Notes: generated by a model not told the origin, from the sequence alone. 64,000 nucleotides of DNA from Prevotella melaninogenica (GCF_018127925.1 NZ_CP072347.1:808501-872500); one strand, 5' to 3'; positions 33,451 to 42,770 are shown, counted from the first letter of the stretch. Numbers and translations: made by a program.

Positions 33451-35259
33451 CTATTTTACAAACTTCTTGTTGTTCTGAATGTAGATTCCATGAGGAAGGA
33501 TAGACGCATCAGTACCTACATATCTGCCGTCAAGGCTATAGATACGGTTGTCAGATGTACTCCTTTCAAAGATTGAAGGTGCCTGAATACCGTTGGTTTC
33601 ATTGTTCTTAAACTTGAAACTAACATATCGTGCAGCATCATTCTCTACGATGTCAAATATTGACTTATTTAGTATGCTGCCATCATACATCTTAAAGTTA
33701 TCAATTCTGTTCTTTCCATTGTAAGGATAGGGATCGCCATTGAGCTGTTGTACGTATGTACTTAATAAGCCTCCAGCATTAGCTGCTGCTAATATTTTAC
33801 CATCAGCTGGGATTGGGATCACACGTGGTTTACCTTTTATATTATTAGGATAATCGAAGATATTTACTTTGTCAGATTGATATGATATACGATAGACAAG
33901 TAGGCCTTTTCCATAAGTACCATTTCCCCAGCCTTGGTTCCAAGCACCTTTTTGAATACTTTGTAATACAATGTACTCATTTTTATTTTTGCTATTGACA
34001 ATCTTATATGCTTTCCCGCCATTGTCGATAGTCTTTAGGTTGTTAATCGTGCTATCATTTTTGAGTTCATCAATATTCATCCAGCCCATTACTTCACGTT
34101 CCCAAGCAAGATAAGAAGCTGGTATACGTCCACCACGGATTCCCGTTCCGCCATCCATAATGTCCCAATATTCCATACCTTGATCATCCTGATTTTCTGC
34201 ATCAGTATGATAAGCGTATATGTCAGGAAGTCCGAGTGTGTGTGAGAACTCATGACAGAACAAGCCAATACCGTTAATCGTTTCCTTGTCTTTTGCCTTA
34301 TTTTCTAAACCTGCCAACTCATTGCTTACACCAAAGCGTCGGATGCTTTTTCCATCAAAAGTGTTTGAGATATTAACAGTTCCAGATTTAGGCCATATAT
34401 CAGTTATTTTATTTCCAGTAATATTGGCAGAATGTCCTGCATAAATAACATAAACGAGATCAACTAGACCATCACCATTAGCATCATAATCCGCAAAATT
34501 TACCGTTCCATCAACTGCACTACAGGCATCAGCAATCAATAAGTCTACCCTGTCATTTTGGCCAGCGCCATAGATAGCCTGTGGCTTAGGCAATTTTACA
34601 GGTCCTACAACATCAAAGGTAGGTGTGAACTTCCCATAACTGCAATCCTTGAAATAGCCACGCACACCTTTGTAGTTTTTATCTTGATTGTAGCGAGTAT
34701 CTGTGAAATGCCCTTCATTCATTAAATAGTTTGTGAACACATTCTTAGTGTCTTGGATCGTGAAAGTTGTATCTTGAAACTCAGCAAGTATGACAAGTGC
34801 CTTTGGGCTACCTGTATGAGGGAAATAAGGTATGCCTCCCCATTCTGTATCTATGATAGGGCCTCGTGTAAGAGGAGTTTTATCGTATGCGTTTTCAGAT
34901 TCTTCAGCAACCTTATTAACGTAAGCAAAGAACTTATCCTTGTCTTGCTTAGCAATCAAGTTACGCTCTGCTTGTGAGCGAGTTAATGCTTCGTGTGCAA
35001 GCTGTTGGGTAGCAATAAGGTTGCCACTTTTCTCTACTTTACCGATATAGTAGTTGTTATCCGCACCTTGTACAAGCAATACGCCATCAAGCGTTGTGTA
35101 CCAGTTGATATGTTCGTCACCACGCAAGATGACAGTAATAACAGAACCATCAGCCTGTCTTACTTGTACAGGGATTGATTCTGCCTTTGCCGCCCAAGTG
35201 GTAAGGGAACAAAGCATTAGACATACAATAAGAGATAGTTGTTTTAATTGTTTAATCAT
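33451..35259 (-). CDS. M6 family (immune inhibitor A-like) metalloprotease
   Basis: A 602-residue secreted zinc protease. A signal peptide (about 1-24, ending TTWAAKA) is followed by an N-terminal propeptide-like region with VPVQ-type VQVRQADGS and GDEHINWYTTLDG. The catalytic motif HEFSHTLGLPD has zinc ligands His336 and His340 and catalytic Glu337, followed by DIMDGGTGIRG. A calcium-type DYDANGDGLVDLVYV loop lies near 258-272. The C-terminus IYSLDGRYVG...LPHGIYIQNNKKFVK resembles type IX secretion sorting ends of Prevotella and Porphyromonas. I infer an extracellular or surface protease. It lies 9 bp after the EFR1 gene, so the two probably share the leaderless promoter at 36113. Confidence 0.87.
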   Translation of the reverse strand: MIKQLKQLSLIVCLMLCSLTTWAAKAESIPVQVRQADGSVITVILRGDEHINWYTTLDGVLLVQGADNNYYIGKVEKSGNLIATQQLAHEALTRSQAERNLIAKQDKDKFFAYVNKVAEESENAYDKTPLTRGPIIDTEWGGIPYFPHTGSPKALVILAEFQDTTFTIQDTKNVFTNYLMNEGHFTDTRYNQDKNYKGVRGYFKDCSYGKFTPTFDVVGPVKLPKPQAIYGAGQNDRVDLLIADACSAVDGTVNFADYDANGDGLVDLVYVIYAGHSANITGNKITDIWPKSGTVNISNTFDGKSIRRFGVSNELAGLENKAKDKETINGIGLFCHEFSHTLGLPDIYAYHTDAENQDDQGMEYWDIMDGGTGIRGGRIPASYLAWEREVMGWMNIDELKNDSTINNLKTIDNGGKAYKIVNSKNKNEYIVLQSIQKGAWNQGWGNGTYGKGLLVYRISYQSDKVNIFDYPNNIKGKPRVIPIPADGKILAAANAGGLLSTYVQQLNGDPYPYNGKNRIDNFKMYDGSILNKSIFDIVENDAARYVSFKFKNNETNGIQAPSIFERSTSDNRIYSLDGRYVGTDASILPHGIYIQNNKKFVK

Positions 35260-35268
35260 ATCTTTTTC

Positions 35269-36108
35269 TTAATTTAGTTTACTTAATTTATTATAGAAAT
35301 ATTGTCCCTTCTTCTGTGTACGTTTACCAAATTCAATAGCATGGTGTGGACAGTGGTGATAACACGAGAAACAGGTAAGGCATTTGCCATTGTGTAGCCA
35401 TTCTGGTTCATATCCTAAGCCACCTTTGATGTCATCAACGGGGCAAACGTTAGCACAAATACCACACTTCACACATCGACGACTGTCTACATGAAAGGGC
35501 TTATCAGTGATGAGGAAGCGTTCAAAGAAGCCTCCTACAGGACCAGAGAAGAAAGAAGGAATAGGACCTCTTATTAATTGGTTCCAGCCCCAAATCTGAT
35601 TGCTATCCGTATGAGGACGCTGTTTAAGAATCTTAGAGAATTCTTTTATCTGCTCTGAAGCAAGTTCCTTCTTTTCTAATTCTTTCTCTTTCGTATCTAC
35701 ATCCATACCTGGCAAGCCAACATATGACTCTGGCATAATTAAAGAACATACCGCCTTAAGTGACAGTGCGTCACTTACAGTAACGCTCTTTAGTTGCTGT
35801 TGAAAGCGTTCCATAGCTTTGCCAATAGAATCTCCAGCTGTAACTAAACAGAAACAATAATGCTTTATGAGGGAGGTGTCTTCTCCATCAGTCTTTATTG
35901 ATAATTTAGTTATAAAGTCTTTTACAATGCTTGGAACTCTCCATCCATGTATCGGAAAGATAAAACCTACGTGTTCATCCTTTTTTAATGTAAAAGAACA
36001 ATCGCTTTTGATTACTTCTGGGATTGAAACGAGTGTATCGTCAGTTTCTAAAGCTAATGTCTTTGCAGCCCATTTGCTATTACCTGTACCAGAAAAGTAG
36101 AATATCAT
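35269..36108 (-). CDS. EFR1 family flavodoxin-ferredoxin
   Basis: A 279-residue electron-transfer protein. The N-terminal flavodoxin-like part begins MIFYFSGTGNSKWAA, an FMN phosphate-binding loop, with GFIFPIHGWRVP following. The C-terminal part holds two [4Fe-4S] motifs: CVKCGICANVCPVDD and CLTCFSCYHHCPHH. This combination is the EFR1 family of anaerobes. It probably shuttles electrons at low potential; the partner enzyme is unknown. The M6 protease gene follows in the same direction, an odd functional pairing. The -7 box ends 4 bp before the ATG, so the mRNA is expected to be leaderless. Confidence 0.85.
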   Translation of the reverse strand: MIFYFSGTGNSKWAAKTLALETDDTLVSIPEVIKSDCSFTLKKDEHVGFIFPIHGWRVPSIVKDFITKLSIKTDGEDTSLIKHYCFCLVTAGDSIGKAMERFQQQLKSVTVSDALSLKAVCSLIMPESYVGLPGMDVDTKEKELEKKELASEQIKEFSKILKQRPHTDSNQIWGWNQLIRGPIPSFFSGPVGGFFERFLITDKPFHVDSRRCVKCGICANVCPVDDIKGGLGYEPEWLHNGKCLTCFSCYHHCPHHAIEFGKRTQKKGQYFYNKLSKLN

Positions 36109-36112
36109 GTGG

Positions 36113-36120
36113 CAAAGGTA
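36113..36120 (-). promoter_or_regulatory. promoter -7 box for the EFR1-M6 operon
   Basis: TACCTTTG followed by CC, only 4 bp before ATG 36108: a leaderless start is predicted. Confidence 0.55.
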
Positions 36121-36184
36121 CTGATATTTTGTAAATCTTGCAAGATAAGTAAGTGCAATGTTGTTGTTTTTCAGTTCTTTTTCT

Positions 36185-36192
36185 TACATTTG
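36185..36192 (+). promoter_or_regulatory. promoter -7 box for comEC
   Basis: TACATTTG followed by C, 39 bp before ATG 36232. It rules out the longer open frame from 36109. Confidence 0.55.
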
Positions 36193-36231
36193 CAAGAAGT
36201 ACATGAAAACATTAATGCTGTGAATAAGAAA

Positions 36232-37764
36232 ATGGACTTACTGATGTATCCCTCAGTAAAGTTACTCTTACCTTTGGTGTTGGGTATTGCTGTTGGTGAT
36301 GCTTTAGAAGAAGATATATCCTCTATGTTTTGGTGGTTTATGGCGATCAGTATGATTGTCATTACCTTTGTGGTGTGGAGGAAGAAGTATCTTCAAAGTT
36401 TGTTTTTACTCTTTACGGTCTTTCTTGTTGGTGGAACTTTTGTTTCAGTGAGCCGGAAAGCTGCAAAGATACAGCTTCCCAATAAGCAAATAACCTTTAA
36501 GGCAGTTCTTCTTAGTAACCCTGTCGTTCATGGTAAAGTCATACAAACAGACTTAATGGTTATGACTGTAGGCGAACCGATGAAGGTTAAGGCTTCAATA
36601 CTTCGTGATACGATAACAAATCGTTATCGAACACTACACCTTGGAGACGGAATAGAAGCTGCAGCTTACCTTGAAGAACCTATGAACTTTTCGGATGCTA
36701 CCTTTGATTATGCCCGTTGGTTGAAGTTACATGGCTATTCTGCAGAAACCTTTATCTTTTATAATCAATGGCAGAAAACCAAAGTGAGTCTTCGTCAAAT
36801 GAGTTTTCTTCAACGTACATCCTTGTCTGCTGCGCTCCATAGAGAGAAGTTAATGAGAGTATTAGAAAGTAATCTTGATAGCACTCATTTAGCTGTTGTG
36901 TCTGCAATGATACTTGGAGATAAACAATTGATTAGTAGAAATATAAAGGAAGATTACTCCATAACAGGTGCAAGTCATGTCTTAGCTTTGTCAGGTTTAC
37001 ATCTAACTATCTTGTATGGTTTGCTTTTGTTTATTCTGAGTTGGTGTGAGCGTGTTGTGCCAAGGGTCTTCAAAAGGGGAGTCAGTGAATTACTTATTCT
37101 GTTTATTTTATGGAGTTATGTTGTCTTGGTAGGGATGTCTTTGTCTGTTGTTCGTTCTGCTGTTATGCTGACTATCTACTCTTTTGTAACTCTTTTGAAT
37201 AGGGAACGGTTGTCAGTTAATACTTTGGCACTAACCGCTATCATTATGCTTATTAGCAATCCTAATAGTCTTTTCGATATAGGTTTTCAACTATCCTTTA
37301 TCTCTGTATGGTCAATTCTATTGTTCTATCCACTCATCTATGAGTTAATCCCTTTACAGCAGAAGAAGAGTTTATTTGTTATTAGGTGGTTGTGGGGGAT
37401 GATTGCTGTGTCATTGGCTGCACAATTGGGGACGACACCTTTGATAGCTTTCTATTTCGGAAGGATTTCCACAATCTTTGTTGTTAGTAGTCTTATAGCT
37501 GTACCATGCACAATGCTAATCGTATCCGCGTCATTCTGTTTGTTACTTCTTAGTCCATTGCCTTCTTTATCATCGTTTATTGGGAAGTGCATCTGTGTTA
37601 TTACAGAAGGATTGAATACCTCACTTCATTGGCTTGCGGGCCTACCTTGTGCATGCATAGAGGATGTTCATGTAACCATTTTCCAGCTCTTTATATACTA
37701 TTTCATGCTGATAGCTATTTGGATTTTATGGAGTTTTTTAGCAGGGAAGATAGAGTTTAAGTAA
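36232..37764 (+). CDS. comEC: ComEC/Rec2-family DNA uptake protein, core only
   Basis: A 510-residue polytopic membrane protein. Two or three N-terminal hydrophobic segments are followed by an OB-like soluble loop (about 80-210, with LHLGDGIEAAAYLEEP and RWLKLHGYSAETFIF). The competence core follows with GASHVLALSGLHLTILYGLL and IGFQLSFISVWSILLFYP, the most conserved ComEC signatures. The C-terminal metallo-beta-lactamase domain seen in long ComEC proteins is absent; the protein ends shortly after the last membrane helix. ComEC forms the inner-membrane channel for single-stranded DNA in natural transformation. The truA gene follows 24 bp later with its own promoter overlapping the spacer. Start choice follows the promoter box. 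Confidence 0.85.
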   Translation: MDLLMYPSVKLLLPLVLGIAVGDALEEDISSMFWWFMAISMIVITFVVWRKKYLQSLFLLFTVFLVGGTFVSVSRKAAKIQLPNKQITFKAVLLSNPVVHGKVIQTDLMVMTVGEPMKVKASILRDTITNRYRTLHLGDGIEAAAYLEEPMNFSDATFDYARWLKLHGYSAETFIFYNQWQKTKVSLRQMSFLQRTSLSAALHREKLMRVLESNLDSTHLAVVSAMILGDKQLISRNIKEDYSITGASHVLALSGLHLTILYGLLLFILSWCERVVPRVFKRGVSELLILFILWSYVVLVGMSLSVVRSAVMLTIYSFVTLLNRERLSVNTLALTAIIMLISNPNSLFDIGFQLSFISVWSILLFYPLIYELIPLQQKKSLFVIRWLWGMIAVSLAAQLGTTPLIAFYFGRISTIFVVSSLIAVPCTMLIVSASFCLLLLSPLPSLSSFIGKCICVITEGLNTSLHWLAGLPCACIEDVHVTIFQLFIYYFMLIAIWILWSFLAGKIEFK

Positions 37765-37771
37765 TTATTTG

Positions 37772-37779
37772 TACCTTTG
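37772..37779 (+). promoter_or_regulatory. promoter -7 box for truA
   Basis: TACCTTTG followed by CAG; the truA ATG is 9 bp further on, so a nearly leaderless mRNA is predicted. Confidence 0.55.
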
Positions 37780-37788
37780 CAGATAGTT

Positions 37789-38550
37789 ATGCAACGATAT
37801 TTAATCACCCTTTCATACGATGGAACAGCCTATCATGGCTGGCAGATTCAACCCAATGGGATTTCTGTACAAGAAGTATTGGAACACGCTTTGTCTACAA
37901 TACTAAGAGAATCGATTGCTATTACAGGTGCAGGACGTACCGATGCTGGTGTACATGGCAGAATGATGGTTGCACACTTTGACACGGAATTGTCGTTTGA
38001 CAGTGCACAATTAGTGTATAAAGTAAATCGTTTGTTACCACGTGATGTCTCTGTAAGTAGGATTGAACCTGTTAGTGAAGAACTTCACGCACGTTTCTCA
38101 GCGACCTCACGTACTTATCATTATTATGTCCATACGGGCAAACAACCCTTCTCACGACAGTATTCGTGTGAGCTTCGTTATGCCTTAGACTTTGATAAGA
38201 TGAATGAAGCTGCAGCCTATCTAATAGGCGAGAAGGACTTTAAATGTTTCTGTAAAGCGGGTGCAGATGTAAAGACTACTATCTGTAATCTGACAGAGGC
38301 ACGATGGATTCCAGTCAATGATGAGTTTGCTTTGACTACAGATGATACTGTTAAGAATTGGTGTTTTGTGATAACTGCTAACCGATTCTTACGCAATATG
38401 GTGCGTGCTGTTGTTGGAACTTTAGTAGAAGTGGGACGAGGACGTCTTTCATTAGATGATTTTAAGAAGATTGTAGACGGTGGAACAAGAAGCGATGCTG
38501 GTGAGAGTATGCCTGGCAACGCCCTCTTCCTTTGGGAAGTAAAGTATTAG
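37789..38550 (+). CDS. truA: tRNA pseudouridine(38-40) synthase
   Basis: TruA makes pseudouridine at positions 38-40 of the tRNA anticodon arm. The 253-residue protein starts MQRYLITLSYDGTAYHGWQ. The catalytic Asp52 lies in GAGRTDAGVHG, and later motifs are ARFSATSRTYHYYV, FLRNMVRAVVGTLVEVGRG and PGNALFLWEV. Length and order are typical. The longer frame uses a TTG inside the promoter box and is not credible. The permease gene begins 10 bp after the stop, so it is probably in the same transcript. Confidence 0.94.
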   Translation: MQRYLITLSYDGTAYHGWQIQPNGISVQEVLEHALSTILRESIAITGAGRTDAGVHGRMMVAHFDTELSFDSAQLVYKVNRLLPRDVSVSRIEPVSEELHARFSATSRTYHYYVHTGKQPFSRQYSCELRYALDFDKMNEAAAYLIGEKDFKCFCKAGADVKTTICNLTEARWIPVNDEFALTTDDTVKNWCFVITANRFLRNMVRAVVGTLVEVGRGRLSLDDFKKIVDGGTRSDAGESMPGNALFLWEVKY

Positions 38551-38560
38551 AATATAGCTT

Positions 38561-39487
38561 ATGTGGATTCTTTTGGCTTTTGTTTCAGCAACATTGCTAG
38601 GACTTTATGATACATCGAAGAAGTTTTCTCTTCGTGGGAATGACGTCATACCTGTGCTCTTTCTTAATACACTCTTTTGTTCGGCAATCTTTCTGCCATT
38701 GATATTATTGTCACAATATACCCATGTACTCGATTCCAGTATCTTTCATGTCGGAGCTGGTGGGTGGGAGATGCACCGATGGATCATACTAAAGAGCGTT
38801 ATTGTACTCCTTTCTTGGGTATTCGGTTATTTTGCGATTGCGCAGCTACCCTTAACGATTGTCGGTCCAATCAATGCTACACGCCCAGTGATGACACTTG
38901 TCGGTGCTATGCTTGTCTTTGGCGAACGACTAAATACTTGGCAATGGGTTGGTGTCAGTCTGGCTATTATTTCCCTGTTCCTATTGGCAAGAAGCGGTAA
39001 GAGAGAGGGTATAGACTTCAAGCATAACAAGTGGATCTTCTTCTTGGTATTGGCAGCCATGATGGGAACATGCAGTGGACTGCTTGACAAATATCTGATG
39101 GCAAGCCCTGAGAATGGTGGGGTAGGGCTCGACCGCATGATGGCACAGAGCTGGTATAATATCTATCAATGTATGATGATGGGTGCAGTTCTCCTTGTCT
39201 ATATCTTCAATCAGAGAAAGAAAGCAGAGCGTACAGCCCATTTTTCATGGAAGTGGTCTATCCTGCTCATATCTATATTCCTATCAATGGCAGACTTTGC
39301 CTACTTTTATGCACTCTCATTACCAGGCGCAATGATTTCCATTGTGTCAATGGTACGTCGTGGTTCCGTCCTCGTATCGTTCTTATGTGGTGCATTGCTG
39401 TTTAGAGAAAAGAACTTAAAAGCAAAGGCAATCGACTTATGTTTTGTTCTCCTTGGAATGATATTTCTATGGATTGGCTCACGTTAA
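38561..39487 (+). CDS. EamA/DMT-family transporter
   Basis: A 308-residue integral membrane protein with about ten hydrophobic segments arranged as two five-helix EamA repeats. The first repeat has LPLTIVGPINATRPVMTLVGAMLVFGERL and the second has LPGAMISIVSMVRRGSVLVSF and ALLFREKNLKAKAIDL, the usual 'xxxGE' ends of DMT permeases. The substrate cannot be inferred. It lies 10 bp downstream of truA and 171 bp upstream of dapA, which has its own promoter. Confidence 0.83.
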   Translation: MWILLAFVSATLLGLYDTSKKFSLRGNDVIPVLFLNTLFCSAIFLPLILLSQYTHVLDSSIFHVGAGGWEMHRWIILKSVIVLLSWVFGYFAIAQLPLTIVGPINATRPVMTLVGAMLVFGERLNTWQWVGVSLAIISLFLLARSGKREGIDFKHNKWIFFLVLAAMMGTCSGLLDKYLMASPENGGVGLDRMMAQSWYNIYQCMMMGAVLLVYIFNQRKKAERTAHFSWKWSILLISIFLSMADFAYFYALSLPGAMISIVSMVRRGSVLVSFLCGALLFREKNLKAKAIDLCFVLLGMIFLWIGSR

Positions 39488-39547
39488 GATGATGACTTAC
39501 TCTTTAAGATAAAGGATAAAAGTCTTTGGTTATTGATAAATATTTGC

Positions 39548-39555
39548 TATATTTG
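39548..39555 (+). promoter_or_regulatory. promoter -7 box for dapA
   Basis: TATATTTG followed by C gives a ~97-nt leader with a small ACTCCCCATGGAGT hairpin. No lysine riboswitch core was recognised. Confidence 0.5.
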
Positions 39556-39658
39556 CAACGATATTGGTAGACGCCCTTCAGCGTTTAATATGAATAGGAC
39601 TGCACATTAACTCCCCATGGAGTCTTTACCGTGAGTCTCTTAAAAGACGATAATTACT

Positions 39659-40543
39659 ATGCAGAATGTTTTTCATGGATTAGGTATAGCATTGATAACT
39701 CCATTTAAGGAAGATTTCAGTATTGATTATGAAGCACTTGAAAACTTGGTTAACTACCATTTAGATAACGGTGCTGACTTCTTCTGCATTCTTGCTACTA
39801 CTGGTGAGTCTCCTTGTCTTTCACGTGAAGAAAAGGATCAACTGACTGCTGTCATTAAACGAATAGTTAATGGTCGTGTGCCAATCCTAAAGTATTGTGG
39901 TGGAAACAATACTGCAGCTGTTGTAGAAGAAATCAAAACGACTGATTGGAGTGGTATTGATGGTATTCTTAGTATCTGTCCTTATTATAATAAACCAAGT
40001 CAGGAGGGACTTTATCAGCATTTTAAGGCTATTGCAAAGGCAAGCCCACTGCCGATTGTTTTGTACAATGTGCCTGGTCGTGTTGGTGTCAACATGACTG
40101 CAGAGACAACAGTTCGTATCGCTTCTGAGTTTACCAATGTCGTTGCTATCAAAGAGGCGTCAGGTAACTTGGAGCAGGTTGATGAGATTATTAAGAATAA
40201 ACCAAAGCACTTTGAGGTTATTAGTGGTGACGATGCGTTGACCTTCCCAATGATAGCAAGTGGTGCTGTAGGTGTTATTTCAGTTATTGGTAACGCTCTG
40301 CCTAAGGAATTCTCACGTATGATTCGTTTGGAATTTAAGGGTGAGTATGAGCCTGCGCGCAAGATACATCACCAGTTTACTGAGCTTTACAAGCTTCTCT
40401 TTGTGGATGGTAACCCAGCAGGTTGTAAGGCTCTCTTGAATGATATGGGTATGATAGAGAATGTATTGCGTCTTCCTTTGGTTCCAACACGTATTGAGAC
40501 AAAGCAGAAGATGAATGAGATTCTTAAAGGAATGAGAATCTAA
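39659..40543 (+). CDS. dapA: 4-hydroxy-tetrahydrodipicolinate synthase
   Basis: DapA condenses pyruvate with aspartate semialdehyde, the first step of the diaminopimelate/lysine branch, feeding peptidoglycan. The 294-residue TIM-barrel has LATTGESPCLS (the substrate Thr pair), Tyr136 in VLYNVPGRVGVN and the Schiff-base Lys165 in VVAIKEASGN, followed by ISGDDALTFPMIASGAVGVISV. All catalytic residues are present. It uses the product of the kinase half of ThrA plus aspartate semialdehyde dehydrogenase (not in the window). It is monocistronic, with a strong terminator 30 bp after the stop. Confidence 0.95.
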   Translation: MQNVFHGLGIALITPFKEDFSIDYEALENLVNYHLDNGADFFCILATTGESPCLSREEKDQLTAVIKRIVNGRVPILKYCGGNNTAAVVEEIKTTDWSGIDGILSICPYYNKPSQEGLYQHFKAIAKASPLPIVLYNVPGRVGVNMTAETTVRIASEFTNVVAIKEASGNLEQVDEIIKNKPKHFEVISGDDALTFPMIASGAVGVISVIGNALPKEFSRMIRLEFKGEYEPARKIHHQFTELYKLLFVDGNPAGCKALLNDMGMIENVLRLPLVPTRIETKQKMNEILKGMRI

Positions 40544-40573
40544 AAATAATATTTATCAGAATCGTAGTATAAC

Positions 40574-40600
40574 AAAAGGGCAGGTGACTGCCCTTTTATA
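40574..40600 (+). terminator. intrinsic terminator of dapA
   Basis: AAAAGGGCA-GGTGAC-TGCCCTTTT, a perfect 9-bp stem ending in a T run. Confidence 0.85.
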
Positions 40601-40607
40601 TTGGCTA

Positions 40608-40876
40608 TAAAAGTAAAGAGCACGATAGAAACTCTACCATGCTCTTTCCTATTTCTTGTGTGAAATTTCTGTTTTATGCTTGATTTTTGGTTCATGCCTC
40701 ACGGCAATCCCCAATCATCTTGCATCATTGTTACCCTTAATCAATCCTTTTTATTACCTTAACTAAAAACCTATTTGTGTTATTTGAACAATCTCTCTTG
40801 TTCTACCTTAAACTAAATAACTAAAAACCTAAATCTATTACTACTAACCTAAACAATCTATTATTTGTCTTTTGAC
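40608..40876 (-). ncRNA. candidate noncoding RNA 1
   Basis: A strong promoter (TTTG-N20-TACCTTTG, -7 box at 40881-40888 on the minus strand) points into a region without a reading frame. About 230 nt downstream a 15-bp imperfect stem (40615-40647) could end the transcript. The RNA would be A/U-rich with repeated GGTTTTTAGTTA-type segments and contain GGGTAACAATGATGC. It ends facing dapA, so an antisense effect on the dapA 3' end is possible only if termination leaks. Confidence 0.45.
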
Positions 40877-40880
40877 GATG

Positions 40881-40888
40881 CAAAGGTA
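40881..40888 (-). promoter_or_regulatory. promoter -7 box of candidate ncRNA 1
   Basis: TACCTTTG with an upstream TTTG 20 bp away, a full match to the Bacteroidetes consensus. The 40889-41070 stretch is otherwise AT-rich and empty. Confidence 0.6.
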
Positions 40889-41070
40889 AGCATTGTTTGC
40901 GCACACACCAAATAATTCACGCATAAATTTCCTTCAATTTGTTGTTTCTTGATTTGTATCAATTACAAATAATGAAAACAGTTGTAAAGAGAAAGGAATG
41001 ATAACAAGTAATTACTCCATTACTTCTTTGACTATATAAGGTTGTTGTATCCTATGATAGAAAGGATAAT

Positions 41071-41361
41071 TTAGTAGATTTTTACTTCGGAAATAACCAT
41101 AGAGCCAACAGCTGCGTTAAGCTTTTTGACTAAGTCTGATTGCATCATGCAGAGGTTGGCACGTAAAGCTGGGTTTATAATCTTTACGAATAGAGTTTGA
41201 TTTTTGATAAACTTCTCTTGTGTGTATCGAGCAACAGTCTCACCAGTCACAGTGTCCCATGCAGCAATAATACGTTTCTGTAATAGGGGAGACTCAAGTC
41301 CTTCTTGGCGTAAGAACTGATTGAGCAAGTCATCTAATGGTTGTACTTTCCGTCTAAACAT
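41071..41361 (-). CDS. DUF721 (DciA-like) protein
   Basis: A 96-residue protein with the DUF721 pattern: MFRRKVQPLDDLLNQFL start, IIAAWDTVTGETVARYTQ and LFVKIINPALRANLCMMQ. In many bacteria the family includes DciA, a loader of the DnaB replicative helicase. It follows recF by 3 bp, and the pairing of recF with a DUF721 gene is widespread in Bacteroidetes, supporting a role in replication or repair. The protein is at the short end of the family. Confidence 0.82.
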   Translation of the reverse strand: MFRRKVQPLDDLLNQFLRQEGLESPLLQKRIIAAWDTVTGETVARYTQEKFIKNQTLFVKIINPALRANLCMMQSDLVKKLNAAVGSMVISEVKIY

Positions 41362-41364
41362 ATC

Positions 41365-42471
41365 TTATCCTTCTCTTTCGTTTATTTCTCCACCTTCTAC
41401 AGAGAATAACTTGTAATTGAAGGCACTTCCTTGTAGAATCTTATCTAAGTGATCACGGTTAGTATCTGTAATGAAAATCTGTCCAAAATCATCACCAGAA
41501 ACCAAGCGCACTATCTGTTCTACTCGACTACTATCGAGCTTATCAAAGATGTCATCAAGCAATAATAATGGTGTGTTATTACCTGCTGTGCGTCTAAGGA
41601 AATCAAACTGTGCAAGCTTCAGCGCTAATACGTATGTCTTATTTTGTCCCTGACTTCCTTCTCGTTTCATAGGATAGCCACCAAGTCTCATCACTAAGTC
41701 ATCCTTATGCGTGCCATGAAGTGAATAGCCCATAATACGGTCTTTTGCTCGATCACGCTGAATAACGTCTAACAAATCGCCACGTTGACAATGCGAGACA
41801 TATTCGAGTGATACCTGTTCTCGCTCACTACAGATTGTCTGATAGATACGTTGGAAAACAGGGGTAAGTTCCTCTACGAAGGCAGCTCGCTTCTTATATA
41901 CTGCTTCACCATGCTCTGCCATCTGCATCTCAAGTAGTTCCAGAAGAGTAGCATCTGGTTCTTCCTCTTGCTTCAGCAAGCTATTACGCTGTTGTAAAGC
42001 CTTATTATATCGGCTGAGTGATTCTATATAAGGTGTGTCGTATTGCGAGATAACCACATCCATCAGCTTTCTTCGCTCTTCGCTTCCTCCTTCAATAAGG
42101 GTCGCATCAGCTGGAGAAACAAAAATCAACGGTACCAGTCCGATATGCTGTGACAGTCGTTTATATTCTTTCTTATTGCGTTTAAAATGCTTCTTTGAGC
42201 CACGCTTCATACCGCAGTACACCTGTTCATGCTCACCTGCATCCGTACAATAATCACCTTCCAGTACAAAGTAGTCTGCATCATGGCGCATCACTTCCGA
42301 ATCCTTTGGATTAAAAGCACTCTTACAGAACGAAAGATAATAGACTGCATCAAGCAGATTAGTCTTTCCCTCACCATTATGTCCAATAAAACAGTTAAGC
42401 TTAGCCGACAAGTTTAATGTTGCCGCCTGAATATTCTTATAGTTGATAATGGATAGTTTCTCTAATTGCAT
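41365..42471 (-). CDS. recF: DNA replication and repair protein RecF
   Basis: RecF is an ABC/SMC-type ATPase that helps RecOR load RecA at gapped DNA. The 368-residue protein shows Walker A GHNGEGKTNLLDAVYYLS, the ABC signature region GSQGQNKTYVLALKLAQ and Walker B PLLLLDDIFDKLD, followed by GQIFITDTN. The N-terminus LEKLSIINYKNI is canonical. All ATPase motifs are intact. A promoter box lies ~165 bp upstream. DUF721 is translated next, almost without a gap. Confidence 0.94.
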   Translation of the reverse strand: MQLEKLSIINYKNIQAATLNLSAKLNCFIGHNGEGKTNLLDAVYYLSFCKSAFNPKDSEVMRHDADYFVLEGDYCTDAGEHEQVYCGMKRGSKKHFKRNKKEYKRLSQHIGLVPLIFVSPADATLIEGGSEERRKLMDVVISQYDTPYIESLSRYNKALQQRNSLLKQEEEPDATLLELLEMQMAEHGEAVYKKRAAFVEELTPVFQRIYQTICSEREQVSLEYVSHCQRGDLLDVIQRDRAKDRIMGYSLHGTHKDDLVMRLGGYPMKREGSQGQNKTYVLALKLAQFDFLRRTAGNNTPLLLLDDIFDKLDSSRVEQIVRLVSGDDFGQIFITDTNRDHLDKILQGSAFNYKLFSVEGGEINEREG

Positions 42472-42632
42472 TGTCTTATTTTGTTGCTTGAATGTTAAGG
42501 AGATGAATGTGAATGAATGCTCCTTATGACTAAAAGAACTGTAAAGAAACAGCTCCTCCTCTGTTAAGAGAATAAAAAGTAGAGTTAATCCGATTAACCT
42601 TTAAACGCTATATTATTCCTTTCCATTCTCTG

Positions 42633-42640
42633 CAAAGTTA
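42633..42640 (-). promoter_or_regulatory. promoter -7 box for recF
   Basis: TAACTTTG followed by C on the minus strand. The 42472-42770 gap holds this and the divergent promoter at 42705-42712, and an AT-rich leader. Confidence 0.5.
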
Positions 42641-42704
42641 ACTCATTTCCGTTCAATAAAAGAAAAAAGTCGTTGATAAATTTCAATATATGCGACTTTT
42701 TGAT

Positions 42705-42712
42705 TAATTTTG
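42705..42712 (+). promoter_or_regulatory. promoter -7 box for the TPR-ribH operon
   Basis: TAATTTTG, 58 bp before ATG 42771. Confidence 0.5.
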
Positions 42713-42770
42713 TCCCGCTATAATGCGCACCTTACAGTTTAGAATAAAATAAAAACATCATAACGTAAAA

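Noticed and set aside
39556-39658. Lysine riboswitch before dapA
   Set aside because: The leader is only ~97 nt and lacks the AGAGGTGC-type core; only a small hairpin is present.
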